A stretch of DNA of 64,000 bases, from assembly GCA_963922875.1 (NCBI GenBank), contig CAWUJH010000005.1, positions 372,001 to 436,000 of the forward strand. Reading direction: 5' to 3'. Shown here piece after piece: positions 18,367 to 27,665 of the stretch. Under the pieces are notes generated by a model. The model searched no databases, was not told the DNA's origin, and was given only the letters and a program-made list of their open reading frames with translations. This DNA comes from Ketobacter sp963922875 (GTDB lineage: Bacteria > Pseudomonadota > Gammaproteobacteria > Pseudomonadales > Ketobacteraceae). The translations under genes were made by a program, and so were the position numbers. Within the stretch, counting starts at the first letter, position 1; every line of letters starts with the position of its first letter.

Positions 18367-19013
18367 CCGTTTTTGACGGTAGGCAGTTGATCAAGTCCCG
18401 CTTCAATCAAATGCGCGACACAATTGAAGCGCAGTAGCTCAGGTGCAGGTCCTAAATTCACTTCTGTTACCGCCGTATTTTGAAACTGATATTGGTGCCA
18501 GGCATACCAGTCCTGATGAAACATTCCAGCAAGCGCGAGAGCCATAGCGGCGCCGTGGCTTACTGCAACGATTTTTTCCCCGGGGTGGCGTTTCACAAAA
18601 TCATTGAAGGCAGTGGTCACTCTTTCTCCCACCGCGCTGATGGATTCACCTTGATCGGGAGCGTAATGCGGATTGGCGGCAACTTGCGCAAAAAAATTAT
18701 GGAGATCTTTAAGTTCATCGAAACTGGCTCCTTCAAAAACTCCGATACCATACTCTTTGATTCGAGGTTCGGTAACAACTTCGATATTGAGTAGCTCAGC
18801 TATCTTCTGGGCGGTATGCAGCGTGCGTTGCAAAGGGCTGGCGTAGACTGCCGTGATATCTGGATGTTCAGCAGCGATTCTTTCTGCTACTTTCTCAGCT
18901 TGCTGAATGCCTACGGGCGTTAAGGCGCTATCGGTCCAGCCATGCCACTTTTTGTCGACGTTAGCCTGTATTTGCCCGTGACGGACAATAATTAAGTGGG
19001 TATTTTCGTTCAT
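18363..19013 (-). CDS. Histidine phosphatase family protein (GpmB/PhoE-like)
   Basis: A 216-residue branch-2-type histidine phosphatase. The catalytic motif LIIVRHGQIQANVDKKWHG lies at the start, with ASPLQRTLHTAQKIAE, EYGIGVFEGASFDEL and the second catalytic His in VAVSHGAAMALAL. It could act on small phosphorylated metabolites (alpha-ribazole phosphate or phosphoglycerate-like). No cobalamin genes lie nearby, so I do not call CobC. Confidence 0.85.
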   Translation of the reverse strand: MNENTHLIIVRHGQIQANVDKKWHGWTDSALTPVGIQQAEKVAERIAAEHPDITAVYASPLQRTLHTAQKIAELLNIEVVTEPRIKEYGIGVFEGASFDELKDLHNFFAQVAANPHYAPDQGESISAVGERVTTAFNDFVKRHPGEKIVAVSHGAAMALALAGMFHQDWYAWHQYQFQNTAVTEVNLGPAPELLRFNCVAHLIEAGLDQLPTVKNG

Positions 19014-19165
19014 TCTTTATAACCAGTGTGTTAATTCTCAAATTGACCATCTTATTGTAGCCTTGTTACAAATCGAACTGCTATCGTTATAAATAGTGTA
19101 GCGCACAGCACCACTCATTAGATAGCCTGGTTAGCGATGCTGGGCCATAGGTAGGAAAGCGTTTA

Positions 19166-20317
19166 ATGCCAAAAGAGAACAATGCCCAGGCCCACTTAAG
19201 TCGGGCATTAGTGCTGTCTGGGGGGGGATCCCGCGCCGCTTACCAAGTCGGTGTGCTTAAAGGGATTGCCAGTATTTTGCCAGAAGCGGCACAAAATCCG
19301 TTTGGAATTATCTCCGGTACTTCAGCCGGAGCGATCAATGCCGCTGCGTTAGCGGCTCATGCTGATAATTTTCGTAACGGTGTTTATAACATAGAGCATG
19401 TGTGGAAATCCTTTTGCCCCCATCATGTCTATCGTTCTGATCCAGCGGGGGTGTTTGGAAATGCGATGCGTTGGTTATTCAGCCTGTTTTTAGGTTCGCA
19501 GAACCAGGCCGTATCTCTGCTTAACAATAGTCCGTTAGGGGAATTACTGTCCCGCTTTATTCGTTTTGAACATATCCAGCAGGCTATCGATGCCGGTTAT
19601 TTAAGGGCTATTGCGGTAACCGCTTCAGGCTACACTTCAGGTCATTCTGTGGCTTTTTTTCAAGGTTCCCCGGATATCAGTGCCTGGAAGCGTTTTCAGC
19701 GCATCGGTATGCGTACTCAGCTAAAGCTTGAACATTTGTTGGCTTCTTCCGCTATCCCCGCTATTTTTCCGGCGGTAAAAATTAATCGAGAATACTTTGG
19801 TGATGGTGCTGTGAGGCAGTTGGCACCGTTAAGTCCGGCGCTTCATCTTGGTGCTCGACGGGTACTTATTGTCGGGGTCAGCGGTAATAGATCCGCTCCT
19901 CAGGTGTCCAAGCCTATGGAGGGGTATCCTTCTTTGGCGCAAATCAGCGGTCATTTGATGAATAGTGTGTTTCTGGACAATCTGGAATACGATATTGAGC
20001 GTTTGGAACATATAAATTCAATGTTAAGAGTGATTCCCGAAAATGTTCGCAAAAAGTCTCAATCCTCTTTGTTTCCGGTGGATTGCCTGGTTATTTCACC
20101 ATCACAAAGCTTGGATCAAATTGCAGCAAAATATCTGCATGTGCTTCCCTTGAGTATCCGGGTCTTTCTCCATGGTATAGGTGCAACTCGGACTTCGGGC
20201 TCTAGTATCCTCAGTTATTTACTATTTGAACGACAATTTTGTCGTGAATTGATTGAGCTTGGGTATCGCGACGCGCTCGATAAGGAAAAAGAAATTCTGG
20301 CATTTATGGCTCATTGA
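19166..20317 (+). CDS. Patatin-like phospholipase
   Basis: A 383-residue patatin-domain protein without a signal peptide. The oxyanion-hole motif is LSGGGSRAAYQVGVL near residues 17-31, the nucleophile Ser is in GTSAGAINAAAL and the catalytic Asp is in FGDGAVRQL. Patatins hydrolyse acyl esters of phospholipids or neutral lipids; the natural substrate here is unknown. The domain ends near residue 250 and about 130 residues of unassigned sequence follow. The convergent neighbour is another predicted hydrolase. Confidence 0.88.
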   Translation: MPKENNAQAHLSRALVLSGGGSRAAYQVGVLKGIASILPEAAQNPFGIISGTSAGAINAAALAAHADNFRNGVYNIEHVWKSFCPHHVYRSDPAGVFGNAMRWLFSLFLGSQNQAVSLLNNSPLGELLSRFIRFEHIQQAIDAGYLRAIAVTASGYTSGHSVAFFQGSPDISAWKRFQRIGMRTQLKLEHLLASSAIPAIFPAVKINREYFGDGAVRQLAPLSPALHLGARRVLIVGVSGNRSAPQVSKPMEGYPSLAQISGHLMNSVFLDNLEYDIERLEHINSMLRVIPENVRKKSQSSLFPVDCLVISPSQSLDQIAAKYLHVLPLSIRVFLHGIGATRTSGSSILSYLLFERQFCRELIELGYRDALDKEKEILAFMAH

Positions 20318-20332
20318 TTGGACGGGCTGGGG

Positions 20333-21274
20333 TTAGTACTTGTGGGGAATGTAATCGTTTGAGCTGGGGAAACGGCCATCAATGTATTTAAAGAGCCTGG
20401 ATTTTTGATTGCAATATTCACCACGCCAAAGGCCAGGTAGGTAGTGGTCGTTGAGAAGATGGCCGGTGCGATCGGGTATAGCGAACACCGCGCCAGCCGT
20501 GTGCTCCAGATGAGCCAGCACACCGATCTGACAGAAAAAGTCCTTGCCGTTGGCGAAGTGTTCCACGTAAGGAACAGAGTGACCAAAATGCTCGCTTTGA
20601 AACGGGTCTATTTTAAAACTATCGGCAACACCGGCAAGGCAATAAATTTCAAGTTTTGAGGCATGGTGGCAGTAGCGTTTATCCTTCAAAAGCTTCCGGG
20701 CAATGTAACTGGCCACAATCGTGCCTTGTGAATGGCATACGATAACGACTTTTTCGTGGCGGGCCAGTGCTTCCTTCACCACGTTGTACGCGGGTCGTGA
20801 CAGTTTTCCATCTTTGCGTAATGTACGCGCTGTCGCAGAATCCCAGAGATCCCAAATCAAGCCATAAGTGGGGGTGTGAATCAAATGGATAGGCCGCTGA
20901 AAAGCTTTTGCCAATTCTAAACCGTTGAGAATAGCCACGGGTGGTGCAGTACACATGCCATTAATAAAAAACCACTTTTCCATGTTTATAGTGGCGGCAT
21001 AATGTTCGGGCAAGCAGGCGATGGTTCCTGGGCTGTAGGTGCGTCGTTCCATCGGCACGATGACTTGCAGCACTAAGTTTATGATATCCCCCAAGTTGTT
21101 ATAGCTGGCTGGGTGCAGCTCCGAATTGGTTAAAGATTCAGCGCTCCAAGGAGTGATGAGTTGAGGAATCATGCGAATGTGTTTTAAAGCCAGCGTTAGA
21201 TCTTGAGTGATATGTTGGCGATTGTTTATGATGCGCTGGGCGAATTTTTTTACTCGCTTACCGATACTTATCAT
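20333..21274 (-). CDS. Predicted alpha/beta hydrolase, lipase-like
   Basis: A 313-residue protein. The segment EKVVIVCHSQGTIVASYIARKLL is a typical nucleophile elbow (Ser in CHSQG, a GxSxG variant with Cys first), preceded by a predicted helix and followed by LEIYCLAGVAD. A late His (TGHLLNDHYLPG) could complete the triad. The N-terminal 70 residues are basic and hydrophobic (MISIGKRVKKFAQRI...), suggesting membrane association rather than export. I do not recognise a named family. It faces the patatin gene with a 15-base gap. Confidence 0.65.
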   Translation of the reverse strand: MISIGKRVKKFAQRIINNRQHITQDLTLALKHIRMIPQLITPWSAESLTNSELHPASYNNLGDIINLVLQVIVPMERRTYSPGTIACLPEHYAATINMEKWFFINGMCTAPPVAILNGLELAKAFQRPIHLIHTPTYGLIWDLWDSATARTLRKDGKLSRPAYNVVKEALARHEKVVIVCHSQGTIVASYIARKLLKDKRYCHHASKLEIYCLAGVADSFKIDPFQSEHFGHSVPYVEHFANGKDFFCQIGVLAHLEHTAGAVFAIPDRTGHLLNDHYLPGLWRGEYCNQKSRLFKYIDGRFPSSNDYIPHKY

Positions 21275-21378
21275 AGAAAAACCTCTAATAATGTAAACAT
21301 TATAGGAGATGGTTAACGGGTATTTCCTGGTTTCGGTTAAGATATAAACAAATACACGGATAATTTCGGGATTAATAT

Positions 21379-21999
21379 ATGATCAAAATATTAAAAAATA
21401 GTCTATTCACAGCATCAGCACTTATTTTCATGCTTAGTAGCCAAGCTATGGCCTTCTCTTTAGAGCGTTATGTGGATGGCGTTCATTACCAATCTCTGGA
21501 AAATGCAGAGACCAAATCTAAAACCGTGGTTGAGTTTTTCAGTTATGCATGCCCTCACTGTTACCATCTGGAACCAAAGCTTGAAGCTTGGTTGAAAAAA
21601 AAACCCGAGAACGTGATCTTTGAGCGAGTGCCTGCCGCCTGGAATAAAAAGTATGAGGTTCTCGCGCACATGTATTATTCCCTTGAAGCTATGGGGTTGG
21701 CAGAAGCGCTCGCCAGCGATGTATTCGATGCTATTCACAAAGCAGGAAAGACCTTCGAGGGAGTGGATGACGCGGTGGCGTTTTTGCGAGAAAAGAACGT
21801 TAGTGAAGCTCAGTTTCGAGAGCTTTGGGATAGTGAGGCTGTGACTCAGAAAGTGGGTTTTTCTAATACTATTTTTGCCCAGCACAAAGTGCGGGGAGTT
21901 CCTGCTATTTTGGTGAATGGAAAGTATCTCACCAATGTATCTATGGCTGGTTCAGAAGACGAATTATTCCTTATTGTGGAATTTCTTTTGGCTAAATAG
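21379..21999 (+). CDS. dsbA: Periplasmic thiol:disulfide oxidoreductase DsbA
   Basis: A 206-residue protein with a signal peptide to about residue 25 (SSQAMA/FSLE) and the DsbA active site CPHC at 58-61 in FFSYACPHCYHLEP. The cis-Pro loop is GVPAILVNGKY. DsbA introduces disulphides into exported proteins such as LptD and is reoxidised by DsbB, which is not in the window. Confidence 0.95.
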   Translation: MIKILKNSLFTASALIFMLSSQAMAFSLERYVDGVHYQSLENAETKSKTVVEFFSYACPHCYHLEPKLEAWLKKKPENVIFERVPAAWNKKYEVLAHMYYSLEAMGLAEALASDVFDAIHKAGKTFEGVDDAVAFLREKNVSEAQFRELWDSEAVTQKVGFSNTIFAQHKVRGVPAILVNGKYLTNVSMAGSEDELFLIVEFLLAK

Positions 22000-22010
22000 T
22001 CGGTAAGATA

Positions 22011-23408
22011 TTAGCTCTCCATATCCAGAAACGGCGCACTGGATTCGGTGGGTTCCATAGTGGGATTGGTTGTTGGGGTTTGATTGTCATCGTTTTCAAG
22101 TGCTGGCTCTGAAACCGGTGCTGGAATTGGTGTCGATAACTCGTCCTCTGTTGCGATGATTCCCAAGTGAAAGGTGGCAAAGCCAGGGCTTACCACTTGA
22201 TCCACTGCTTTGCCCAATACTGTGCCGTTTATTGGGGAAATAATATCACTACTAGTATTGGTAATGGGGTCAATGACTTTCCCAAGAATTTGGCCTTGAG
22301 TGACTTTTTCATCCAGTTTCACTTTGGTTAGCAAGATTCCGCCTTGGCTGGAGCGAATCCAAACGGTTTGATAAAACACCGGTTGGGGAATTAGCCATAG
22401 GCGCAAAGTTTTGTACATGCCAAGGTTATGTAGCATGTTTTTTATGCCTTTGACACCGTTCGAAACGGCTTCTTGCTCTAGTTCATGAGGGCCACCGGTT
22501 TCCATAGTAATCGCTGGAATCCCTGCGTCTGCAGCGGCCCGCCGCAAAGTGCCCTGGCCACCGGGATGATGCAATACACTCATCCCCCCGAAATGACGAC
22601 TGAATTCCAAGATAGAGTTATTGTTTAAGTCACCTCGCAGTTGCGGTAGGTTGGTTCTTTGAAAGGAGCCCGTATGCACATCCACCAGATAATCGCAATT
22701 TAAGATAATTTTGTGAAATAAAGAATTGGCAACTCTTGATGCATAGCTACCATTGGGGTTGCCGGGAAAGTAGCGGTTTAAATCACGACGATCACTCATA
22801 TAACGAGAGGCTCTTCGGAACCCATCCAAATTCACTATAGGCATACCTAAAATGGAGCCACTCAGTTTGCTTGGCTCGATCTGGTGAAGAACTCTGCGCA
22901 CAATCTCTATGCCGTTCAGCTCATCTCCATGGATTGCCGCCGTGAGACATAACACAGGGCCGGGCTCTGCGCCATGGGCAACCAAAACCGGTACAGGGGT
23001 GTTGATACTGCTCATGGAAAAACCGGGTGACCAGTGCAAGGTTCTAAAGGTATTGGGCGTAATGACACTGTTTAATAGGCTTATCTCTTTAGCCACTGGC
23101 GCTGTTTCTTCGGTAATGGTGATATGCTCCGCTTTATCCTCTTCGGGTGCGTCAACAGATTCGCCAATCTCACTGGGTTCTGCCGGCTGATTTAGCGGCT
23201 CCTCAGGGATGGATTCTTGGCTGCTTTGCTCAGAATCGGCGACGTTTTCGTAGCTAGGTTCACTGTTGGCCGCTCGCTCTATCCTTTCAATGGCTTCAAT
23301 TTTAATAGGCGAAGGTTCTTCAGGCTCGGATTCATTGGCGAGGATTAGCGGCGAATGCCAGGTTAGTAGGACAATAATAGAGCCGGGGAGTAGAGGGCGC
23401 ATTAACAA
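22011..23408 (-). CDS. Succinylglutamate desuccinylase/aspartoacylase-family zinc hydrolase, exported
   Basis: A 465-residue protein. A signal peptide or anchor at 1-24 is followed by about 80 residues rich in Glu, Pro and Ser (EPEEPSPIKIEAIE...), probably a disordered linker. The M14-like catalytic domain shows the zinc motif AAIHGDELNGIEIV and DVHTGS, with a catalytic Glu in ITMETGGPHELE. The C-terminus has a biotinyl/barrel-sandwich-like segment (GQILGKVIDPITNTSSDIISPINGTVLGKAV), typical of this subfamily. The substrate is unknown; it is not the AstE of arginine catabolism, since no ast genes are near. Confidence 0.82.
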   Translation of the reverse strand: MLMRPLLPGSIIVLLTWHSPLILANESEPEEPSPIKIEAIERIERAANSEPSYENVADSEQSSQESIPEEPLNQPAEPSEIGESVDAPEEDKAEHITITEETAPVAKEISLLNSVITPNTFRTLHWSPGFSMSSINTPVPVLVAHGAEPGPVLCLTAAIHGDELNGIEIVRRVLHQIEPSKLSGSILGMPIVNLDGFRRASRYMSDRRDLNRYFPGNPNGSYASRVANSLFHKIILNCDYLVDVHTGSFQRTNLPQLRGDLNNNSILEFSRHFGGMSVLHHPGGQGTLRRAAADAGIPAITMETGGPHELEQEAVSNGVKGIKNMLHNLGMYKTLRLWLIPQPVFYQTVWIRSSQGGILLTKVKLDEKVTQGQILGKVIDPITNTSSDIISPINGTVLGKAVDQVVSPGFATFHLGIIATEDELSTPIPAPVSEPALENDDNQTPTTNPTMEPTESSAPFLDMES

Positions 23409-23620
23409 CTCAGTAGTACTCTAAGGATTTGAATAACTGTACAAAAATAACGTTGCTCAGGCAAATCACGGATTGAGATCATCTGTAAATTTTATCATGG
23501 TTTAGCGGTATCTACGCTATATTTAAACAAAGAGCGCATATAGTCCCTGTAGTCTAAATACCTTTTTTTAAGGGGGGCATTGTTAAAACCTTGACCCATA
23601 ACTGATTTGTGACTATTGCC

Positions 23621-25888
23621 ATGGCCTTTCCGCAGAGACTCTACTTCATTCCCGTTGCAGGATTGTTATTGATTCTCTTCTTCTTGACCTTTCATACACT
23701 CTACCAGAGTAACACAAGATTTCATCAGCAGCTTATCAAGGATGTGGATAGGCAAGCGGCAGTCTCGGTGTTGATCCATGAACTGGGTTATAGCGGCTTC
23801 ATTCACAATTTTAAGAATTACGTGCTGCGGGGAGACTCCAGTTACTACGATCAAGCCCATAAAAGTTTTGTTGCACTGAATAGTGAGTTTGCGCGTTTGA
23901 ATCGAGCAGGGCTTGAACTGGAGTTGTTGCCGTTACAGGACACCATCGACGAATACCGAGCCAAGCTAGAACTTGCTCGAGAGCTATGGCAGCAGGGTAA
24001 GACCCGCCAGGAGATTGATAACGCGGTAAAAGTCGACGATCAGAAAGCCAAAAAGGCCATTCAAGATTTAATTTTTGAGCTGCGTGACACTACCAAAGCA
24101 TTAATTCAGGATAGCGAGCGTTTTCAGGACCAACTCTCCGGTCGTTTGTGGTTGGTGCTGATATTGACAACGTTAATCGGTGTGGCTTTTAGTATGATGG
24201 TGTTTTACTACATTGCTTTGTTAGGTGAAGCAAAAGCGAGCTTAGTAAAAGCAGAAGCCAAGTTGCATTTTCATGACTTGGCGCCGAATGCCTTCTTATT
24301 GGTGAATGAAGACGGCGTCATTATTGAGGCGAATCGTGGTGCAGAGGTTTTATTGGCGGGCGAACAGGAATCGGTTGTGGGGGCAAGTATCGAAGACTTT
24401 ATGCCGAAAGCCTTTCGTAGCCAGCATGAGCGTTATAGAGCTAAGTTTTATGAGACGAAGGCCGCCCGTACCATGCTTAATCCTGTCCCTTTGCATTTGG
24501 CGAATGGCGAGGTTAAGCAGGTCGAGGTCCATTTAGGTTATTACCAAGAAGATGGACGACGTTATGCCGCGGTTAATTTGGTGGAAATTACTAATTTAAA
24601 GGAATTACAACTACGTGCGGACAAGTTTGAGAAGAACTATCAAGCGACCTTTGAATTAGCTCCTATTGGAATAGTCCATATTGGTCTTGATGGCCGGATC
24701 ATTACCGTAAACAAACAATTCGAAACGCTGTTCGGTTATACCCGTTATGAATTGGAACTGATGCGTTTTCAGGATTTGTCGGGTAATACTCATGAGCCAG
24801 CACCCTATTTAACCGATCTGATTTTGGAATCTGACGCAACTTATCGAACTGAGCAATATCTGTGGACCAAAGCAGGCAATAAAATCTGGGTTAATTTAGT
24901 GGCGTCCTGTCGTCGGGATGGGATGGAAAAACCGGATCACTTGATTGTCATCGTTGAAGATATTACGCAACGTAAGCACTATGAAGCCGAGCTGCTCGCC
25001 TCTGAGGAACGGTTTAAAACTATCGCGAACCATGTCAGCGGGGTGGTGTGGATGTCTACCCCTGGGGCCGATAAAATTCTCTTCGTAAATGAGCGTTATC
25101 GGACTCTTTGGGGCCGTTCAGAGCAGGCGCTTTATAAGGACCCAGCCATGTTTTGGGATGCTGTTTTAACAGAAGACCGGCCTCGGGTATTGGCGTGTTT
25201 GGAGCAACATCGGCAGGGGACCTGGAATGTTGATTACCGTATCCGACGTCCCAGTGGCCGGGTTAGGTACATACATGACGAAGGATCAGCTGTCCTGGAT
25301 GAGCAGGGTAATGTGCAATATATGGTGTGTTTGGCACAGGATATGACGGATGAACAACTGTATAAACAACGCCTGAAAGCAACCAATGTTCAGCTTGAGC
25401 GACTGGCCAAGTTTGATCCTCTTACCATGACCGTGCGACGTCAATACGCCACGGCTGATCTAGAAGAGTGTATCGCTTTACATAAACGTTATCAGCGGGA
25501 TGCGTCATTGATTTTTATTGACCTTGATGAGTTTAAACAAGTCAATGATTCTTATGGGCACGATATTGGGGATCAGGTACTGATAGAGTTTTGTCGCCGT
25601 ATCCGGGAAAACATCAGAGAGACTGATGATTTCTATCGCTATGCAGGTGACGAGTTTATTGTCTTGTTACGAGAAACCAATGGTTCTGAAGCACTTAAAT
25701 TCATTGAAAAAATTGAGCGAGTTCAATTATCCCTTAACATTGAAGCGCATGATGTTATTCCTATTCGATTCTCCAGCGGAATTTGTTCTCTGGCTGATAA
25801 ATCCGCAAAAGATGCCAGTGACTGGATACGTTTAGCTGATCAGCAAATGTACCACAATAAGAGACAGCGTCGTCTTAAACAGGGCTAG
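23621..25888 (+). CDS. Membrane PAS-PAS-PAS-GGDEF diguanylate cyclase
   Basis: About 755 residues from the ATG at 23621 (a GTG at 23609 is also possible). Two transmembrane helices, near 5-25 and 185-205, flank a helical periplasmic sensor region. Three PAS-type domains follow (starting near LHFHDLAPNAF, NYQATFELAPIGI and FKTIANHVSGVVW), then a GGDEF domain. The signature is RYAGDEFIVLL: AGDEF, a variant often active. The product-inhibition site RETD lies five residues before it. The usual DPLTGLxNR entry is altered to DPLTMTVRRQ. It probably makes cyclic di-GMP in response to a periplasmic or cytosolic signal. Confidence 0.88.
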   Translation: MAFPQRLYFIPVAGLLLILFFLTFHTLYQSNTRFHQQLIKDVDRQAAVSVLIHELGYSGFIHNFKNYVLRGDSSYYDQAHKSFVALNSEFARLNRAGLELELLPLQDTIDEYRAKLELARELWQQGKTRQEIDNAVKVDDQKAKKAIQDLIFELRDTTKALIQDSERFQDQLSGRLWLVLILTTLIGVAFSMMVFYYIALLGEAKASLVKAEAKLHFHDLAPNAFLLVNEDGVIIEANRGAEVLLAGEQESVVGASIEDFMPKAFRSQHERYRAKFYETKAARTMLNPVPLHLANGEVKQVEVHLGYYQEDGRRYAAVNLVEITNLKELQLRADKFEKNYQATFELAPIGIVHIGLDGRIITVNKQFETLFGYTRYELELMRFQDLSGNTHEPAPYLTDLILESDATYRTEQYLWTKAGNKIWVNLVASCRRDGMEKPDHLIVIVEDITQRKHYEAELLASEERFKTIANHVSGVVWMSTPGADKILFVNERYRTLWGRSEQALYKDPAMFWDAVLTEDRPRVLACLEQHRQGTWNVDYRIRRPSGRVRYIHDEGSAVLDEQGNVQYMVCLAQDMTDEQLYKQRLKATNVQLERLAKFDPLTMTVRRQYATADLEECIALHKRYQRDASLIFIDLDEFKQVNDSYGHDIGDQVLIEFCRRIRENIRETDDFYRYAGDEFIVLLRETNGSEALKFIEKIERVQLSLNIEAHDVIPIRFSSGICSLADKSAKDASDWIRLADQQMYHNKRQRRLKQG

Positions 25889-26776
25889 CTAAGCCTGAAA
25901 CTTCTGGCATAACCTCAACCAGTCATTCAGCGCTTGGCTACGGTACTTGCTCTTGTGCAAAATAAAGTAAAATTTTCTCCTAAAGTTTCTTCGCTCAATA
26001 GGTAGTGGTTGCAGGCTGCCACGAGCAAATGCGTCGAGCAAGGCGCGTTTCGACAGACAGCCAATTCCCAATCCTGCTTCCACCGCACGTTTAATCGCTT
26101 CAGTGTGTTGCAGTTCAAGCAACACGGTGATGTCGGGTAAAATACCGTGCATAGCCCAGTCAAATGTTTGCCGGGTACCAGACCCTGGTTCTCGTAATAT
26201 CCATTGCGCCGAGCGAATATCGGTATCGCTTAACCTCTTGCGTTTGGCTAGCGGGTGACTAGGCGCGCAAAAAGGAACAAGTTCATCATCCATCCAGGGA
26301 ATGACATCTAGCTCGTCATCGGACAGTTCTCCTTCAATTAGACCGATATCAAACTCATAGTTTTTCACTTTCTCTGCCACCGTTGCGGTATTGGCTACAT
26401 TAAGCTTAACTTTTCGGTCTGGATTCTGTCTTAGGTATTCACTCATGATGGACACAGCAAGATAATTACCAATAGTCAGGGTTGCACCCACAGTGAGCTG
26501 GCCGCTACTACTGTGTTGGTTCAGTGACAGCTCCAACTCTTGGGCCTGAGCCATTAAAGCTTCAGCTTGGGGCCTTACGGCATTACCCAAGGCGTTAAGT
26601 TGCAGACGCCGCCCAATTCGGTCAAATAGCTTCATTCCATAATGGGACTCCAGCTCAGCCAAGGAGTTGCTCGCGGCTGACTGCGACATGGATAAGCTGC
26701 TAGCCGCTTTAGATATATTCTGAAAGTGAGCGGTTGCTAAGAAAACCTGCACCTGTCGCAAGGTAAAATGAATCAT
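25889..26776 (-). CDS. finR: LysR-family regulator, FinR-like
   Basis: A 295-residue LysR protein with an N-terminal winged helix (LRQVQVFLATAHFQNISKAASSLSMSQSAASNSLAELESHYGMKLFDR) and a two-lobe effector domain. It is divergent from fpr with a 104-base gap. In Pseudomonas putida the LysR regulator FinR sits divergently beside fpr and activates it under oxidative stress; that context drives the name, so treat the symbol as provisional. Confidence 0.8.
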   Translation of the reverse strand: MIHFTLRQVQVFLATAHFQNISKAASSLSMSQSAASNSLAELESHYGMKLFDRIGRRLQLNALGNAVRPQAEALMAQAQELELSLNQHSSSGQLTVGATLTIGNYLAVSIMSEYLRQNPDRKVKLNVANTATVAEKVKNYEFDIGLIEGELSDDELDVIPWMDDELVPFCAPSHPLAKRKRLSDTDIRSAQWILREPGSGTRQTFDWAMHGILPDITVLLELQHTEAIKRAVEAGLGIGCLSKRALLDAFARGSLQPLPIERRNFRRKFYFILHKSKYRSQALNDWLRLCQKFQA

Positions 26777-26880
26777 TGATAAAATCGATTAATTATATGG
26801 GTAATATCCATTTTACATATATAAGGGCTGAGGTCTATAGTGGCCCAATAAAAGATGTTAACGAAGCTTAGGAGTTGCTC

Positions 26881-27654
26881 ATGGCGAGTTTGATTGCGGA
26901 AAAAGTGACCGGTGTTCACCATTGGACAGAAAGCCTATTCAGTTTCACAACCAGCCGTAACCCAGGGTTTCGCTATAAAAACGGGCACTTCACTATGATT
27001 GGGCTAAAGCATGAGGGGCGACCCTTAATGAGAGCCTATAGTATAGTAAGCGCTAACTACGAAGACCAGCTGGAGTTTTTCAGTATTAAGGTACCGGATG
27101 GCCCGTTAACCTCTAAACTACAACACATTTCGGTGGGTGATGAGGTGTTTGTCAGCACAAAGCCAACGGGTACTCTGATTGTTGATCACTTGTTACCTGG
27201 ACGAAATTTGTATTTATTGAGCACCGGCACTGGGTTGGCACCTTTCTTGAGCATTATAAAAGATCCGGAAGTCTATGCAGCCTACGATAAAGTGATTCTT
27301 ACCCATGGTGTTCGTTATCGATCGGATTTGGCCTACGAAGAGTTTATAACTCAAGAGTTACCGGATAATGAGTACTTCGGTGAAGAAGTGAGGAATAAAC
27401 TGATTTATTATCCAACGGTTACCCGTGAACCCTTTCGCAATCAGGGGCGGCTTACGGATTTGATGCGCAGTGGCAAGCTATTCAGCGACATTGGTTTACC
27501 ACCATTGGATATTAACAACGATCGCTTTATGTTGTGTGGCAGCCCTACGATGCTTAAAGACACCTGTGAAATTTTAGACAGCCAAGGATTTAAAGAAGCG
27601 CGCCACGGTAATGCGGGACATTACGTCATTGAGCGCGCTTTTGTGGAAAAATAG
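26881..27654 (+). CDS. fpr: Ferredoxin/flavodoxin--NADP+ reductase
   Basis: A 257-residue FAD enzyme moving electrons between NADPH and ferredoxin or flavodoxin. Motifs: RAYSIVSANYEDQLEFFSIKVPDGPLTSKLQ (FAD), LLSTGTGLAPFLSII (NADP phosphate region), LTHGVRYRSDLAY, MLCGSPTML and a C-terminal GHYVIERAFVEK. Subfamily A types carry such a C-terminal extension. I start at the ATG at 26881 because AGGAG at 26868-26872 is 8 bases upstream. Confidence 0.94.
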   Translation: MASLIAEKVTGVHHWTESLFSFTTSRNPGFRYKNGHFTMIGLKHEGRPLMRAYSIVSANYEDQLEFFSIKVPDGPLTSKLQHISVGDEVFVSTKPTGTLIVDHLLPGRNLYLLSTGTGLAPFLSIIKDPEVYAAYDKVILTHGVRYRSDLAYEEFITQELPDNEYFGEEVRNKLIYYPTVTREPFRNQGRLTDLMRSGKLFSDIGLPPLDINNDRFMLCGSPTMLKDTCEILDSQGFKEARHGNAGHYVIERAFVEK

Positions 27655-27665
27655 CGGGTTACTTG

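Noticed and set aside
18366..18382. Small ACCGT/ACGGT stem at the convergent VOC-phosphatase ends
   Set aside because: Five base pairs only and partly inside coding sequence; too weak to call a terminator.
22011..23408. AstE of the arginine succinyltransferase pathway
   Set aside because: The protein is exported with a long acidic linker, and no other ast genes are in the window.
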